From positions 1 to 12,672 of the forward strand of contig JBKQSL010000022.1 of NCBI GenBank assembly GCA_052143655.1: a stretch of DNA of 12,672 nt, written 5' to 3'. The position numbers and the translations under genes were made by a program. This DNA comes from CAVSUR01 sp052143655 (GTDB taxonomy: Bacteria > Actinomycetota > Actinomycetes > Streptosporangiales > Streptosporangiaceae). Under the pieces are notes generated by a model. That model searched no databases and had not been told where the DNA came from. It saw only the letters and a program-made list of their open reading frames with translations. Shown piece by piece: positions 12,538 through 12,672 of the stretch (position 1 is its first letter; every line of letters starts with the position of its first letter).

Positions 12538-12672
12538 ATCCGCGCGTCTGCCTTAATGCCTGTTACACTCTATTTGCCCGACTCACCCTTGGTGAGAAAA
12601 TCTCAATGCCTGGGTGGCCCTTACCCATGCGTCGTGAACGCCCAGGAATACCCGCCCGGTCGGCGGCATGTG
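12538..12672. other. Right edge with no clear gene; small hairpin
   Basis: A 6-bp stem CTCACC-CTT-GGTGAG lies at 12582-12596. It is followed by AAAA on the plus strand and therefore has no T-tract on the useful side in either direction. The minus strand near the edge reads RVFLGVHDAWVRATQALRFS then HQG and a stop at about 12590, which could be the end of a gene outside the window, but 20 or so residues are too few to judge. The sequence at 12555-12580 is AT-rich and could hold a promoter. Confidence 0.3.

Noticed and set aside
12582..12596. Hairpin with adjacent A-run as a terminator
   Set aside because: The stem is only 6 bp, and on neither strand does a T-run follow it.
1..12672. CRISPR array, tRNA or rRNA gene
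   Set aside because: No regularly spaced repeat of three or more units and no cloverleaf- or rRNA-like segment was seen. The repeats present occur in pairs only.

Overview
The window is very GC-rich DNA with strong G/C preference at third codon positions. It contains families I know mainly from filamentous actinobacteria: DUF2637/SpdB-like, an ImmA/IrrE-plus-Toprim primase, an EspR-like HTH regulator, and HTH proteins with a WESDSPPWP-type motif. I read it as an accessory, recombination-rich region of a high-GC Actinomycetota chromosome, possibly Streptosporangiales or a relative. The exact taxon cannot be fixed from sequence alone. All family names come from recognising motifs by eye, not from searches.

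Region by region: (1) 1-3827, minus strand: a membrane family-2 glycosyltransferase that runs off the left edge. Upstream of it lies a GH16 beta-glucanase carrying a cytoplasmic-type helix-turn-helix domain ahead of an internal twin-arginine/lipobox-like segment. The 324-bp gap between them holds a tandem 17-bp repeat. This is the most unusual locus in the window. (2) 3860-5287: a dead IS6-like transposase, short repeats and a GC-rich stretch with no convincing gene. (3) 5288-6950, plus strand: one conserved-looking hypothetical protein, then three gene fragments: a helix-turn-helix-like tail, a small toxin-like N-terminal part, and an internal piece of a 2OG-Fe(II)-oxygenase-like protein. (4) 7102-8355, plus strand: an intact secreted S53 (sedolisin-type) peptidase without the usual propeptide. 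(5) 8420-11290, minus strand: a graveyard holding an integrase-core transposase, a VOC/glyoxalase-like tail, an ImmA/IrrE-Toprim primase protein and a DUF2637 membrane protein, all broken by internal deletions and frameshifts. The last two look like debris of an integrative or conjugative element. (6) 11384-11998, plus strand: an intact EspR-like DNA-binding protein behind an AT-rich palindromic upstream region. (7) 12057-12672: minus-strand shreds of a methyltransferase-like C-terminus and a transposase, then a stretch with no clear gene.

Only five genes look whole or probably whole: the glycosyltransferase (as far as visible), the HTH-GH16 protein, the 5288 hypothetical protein, the S53 peptidase and the EspR-like regulator. 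The working idea for the left locus is a beta-glucan synthase with a cognate glucan-binding or glucan-cleaving protein that could also bind DNA. The rest is mostly decayed mobile or accessory DNA, repeatedly losing the catalytic middle of genes while keeping both ends.
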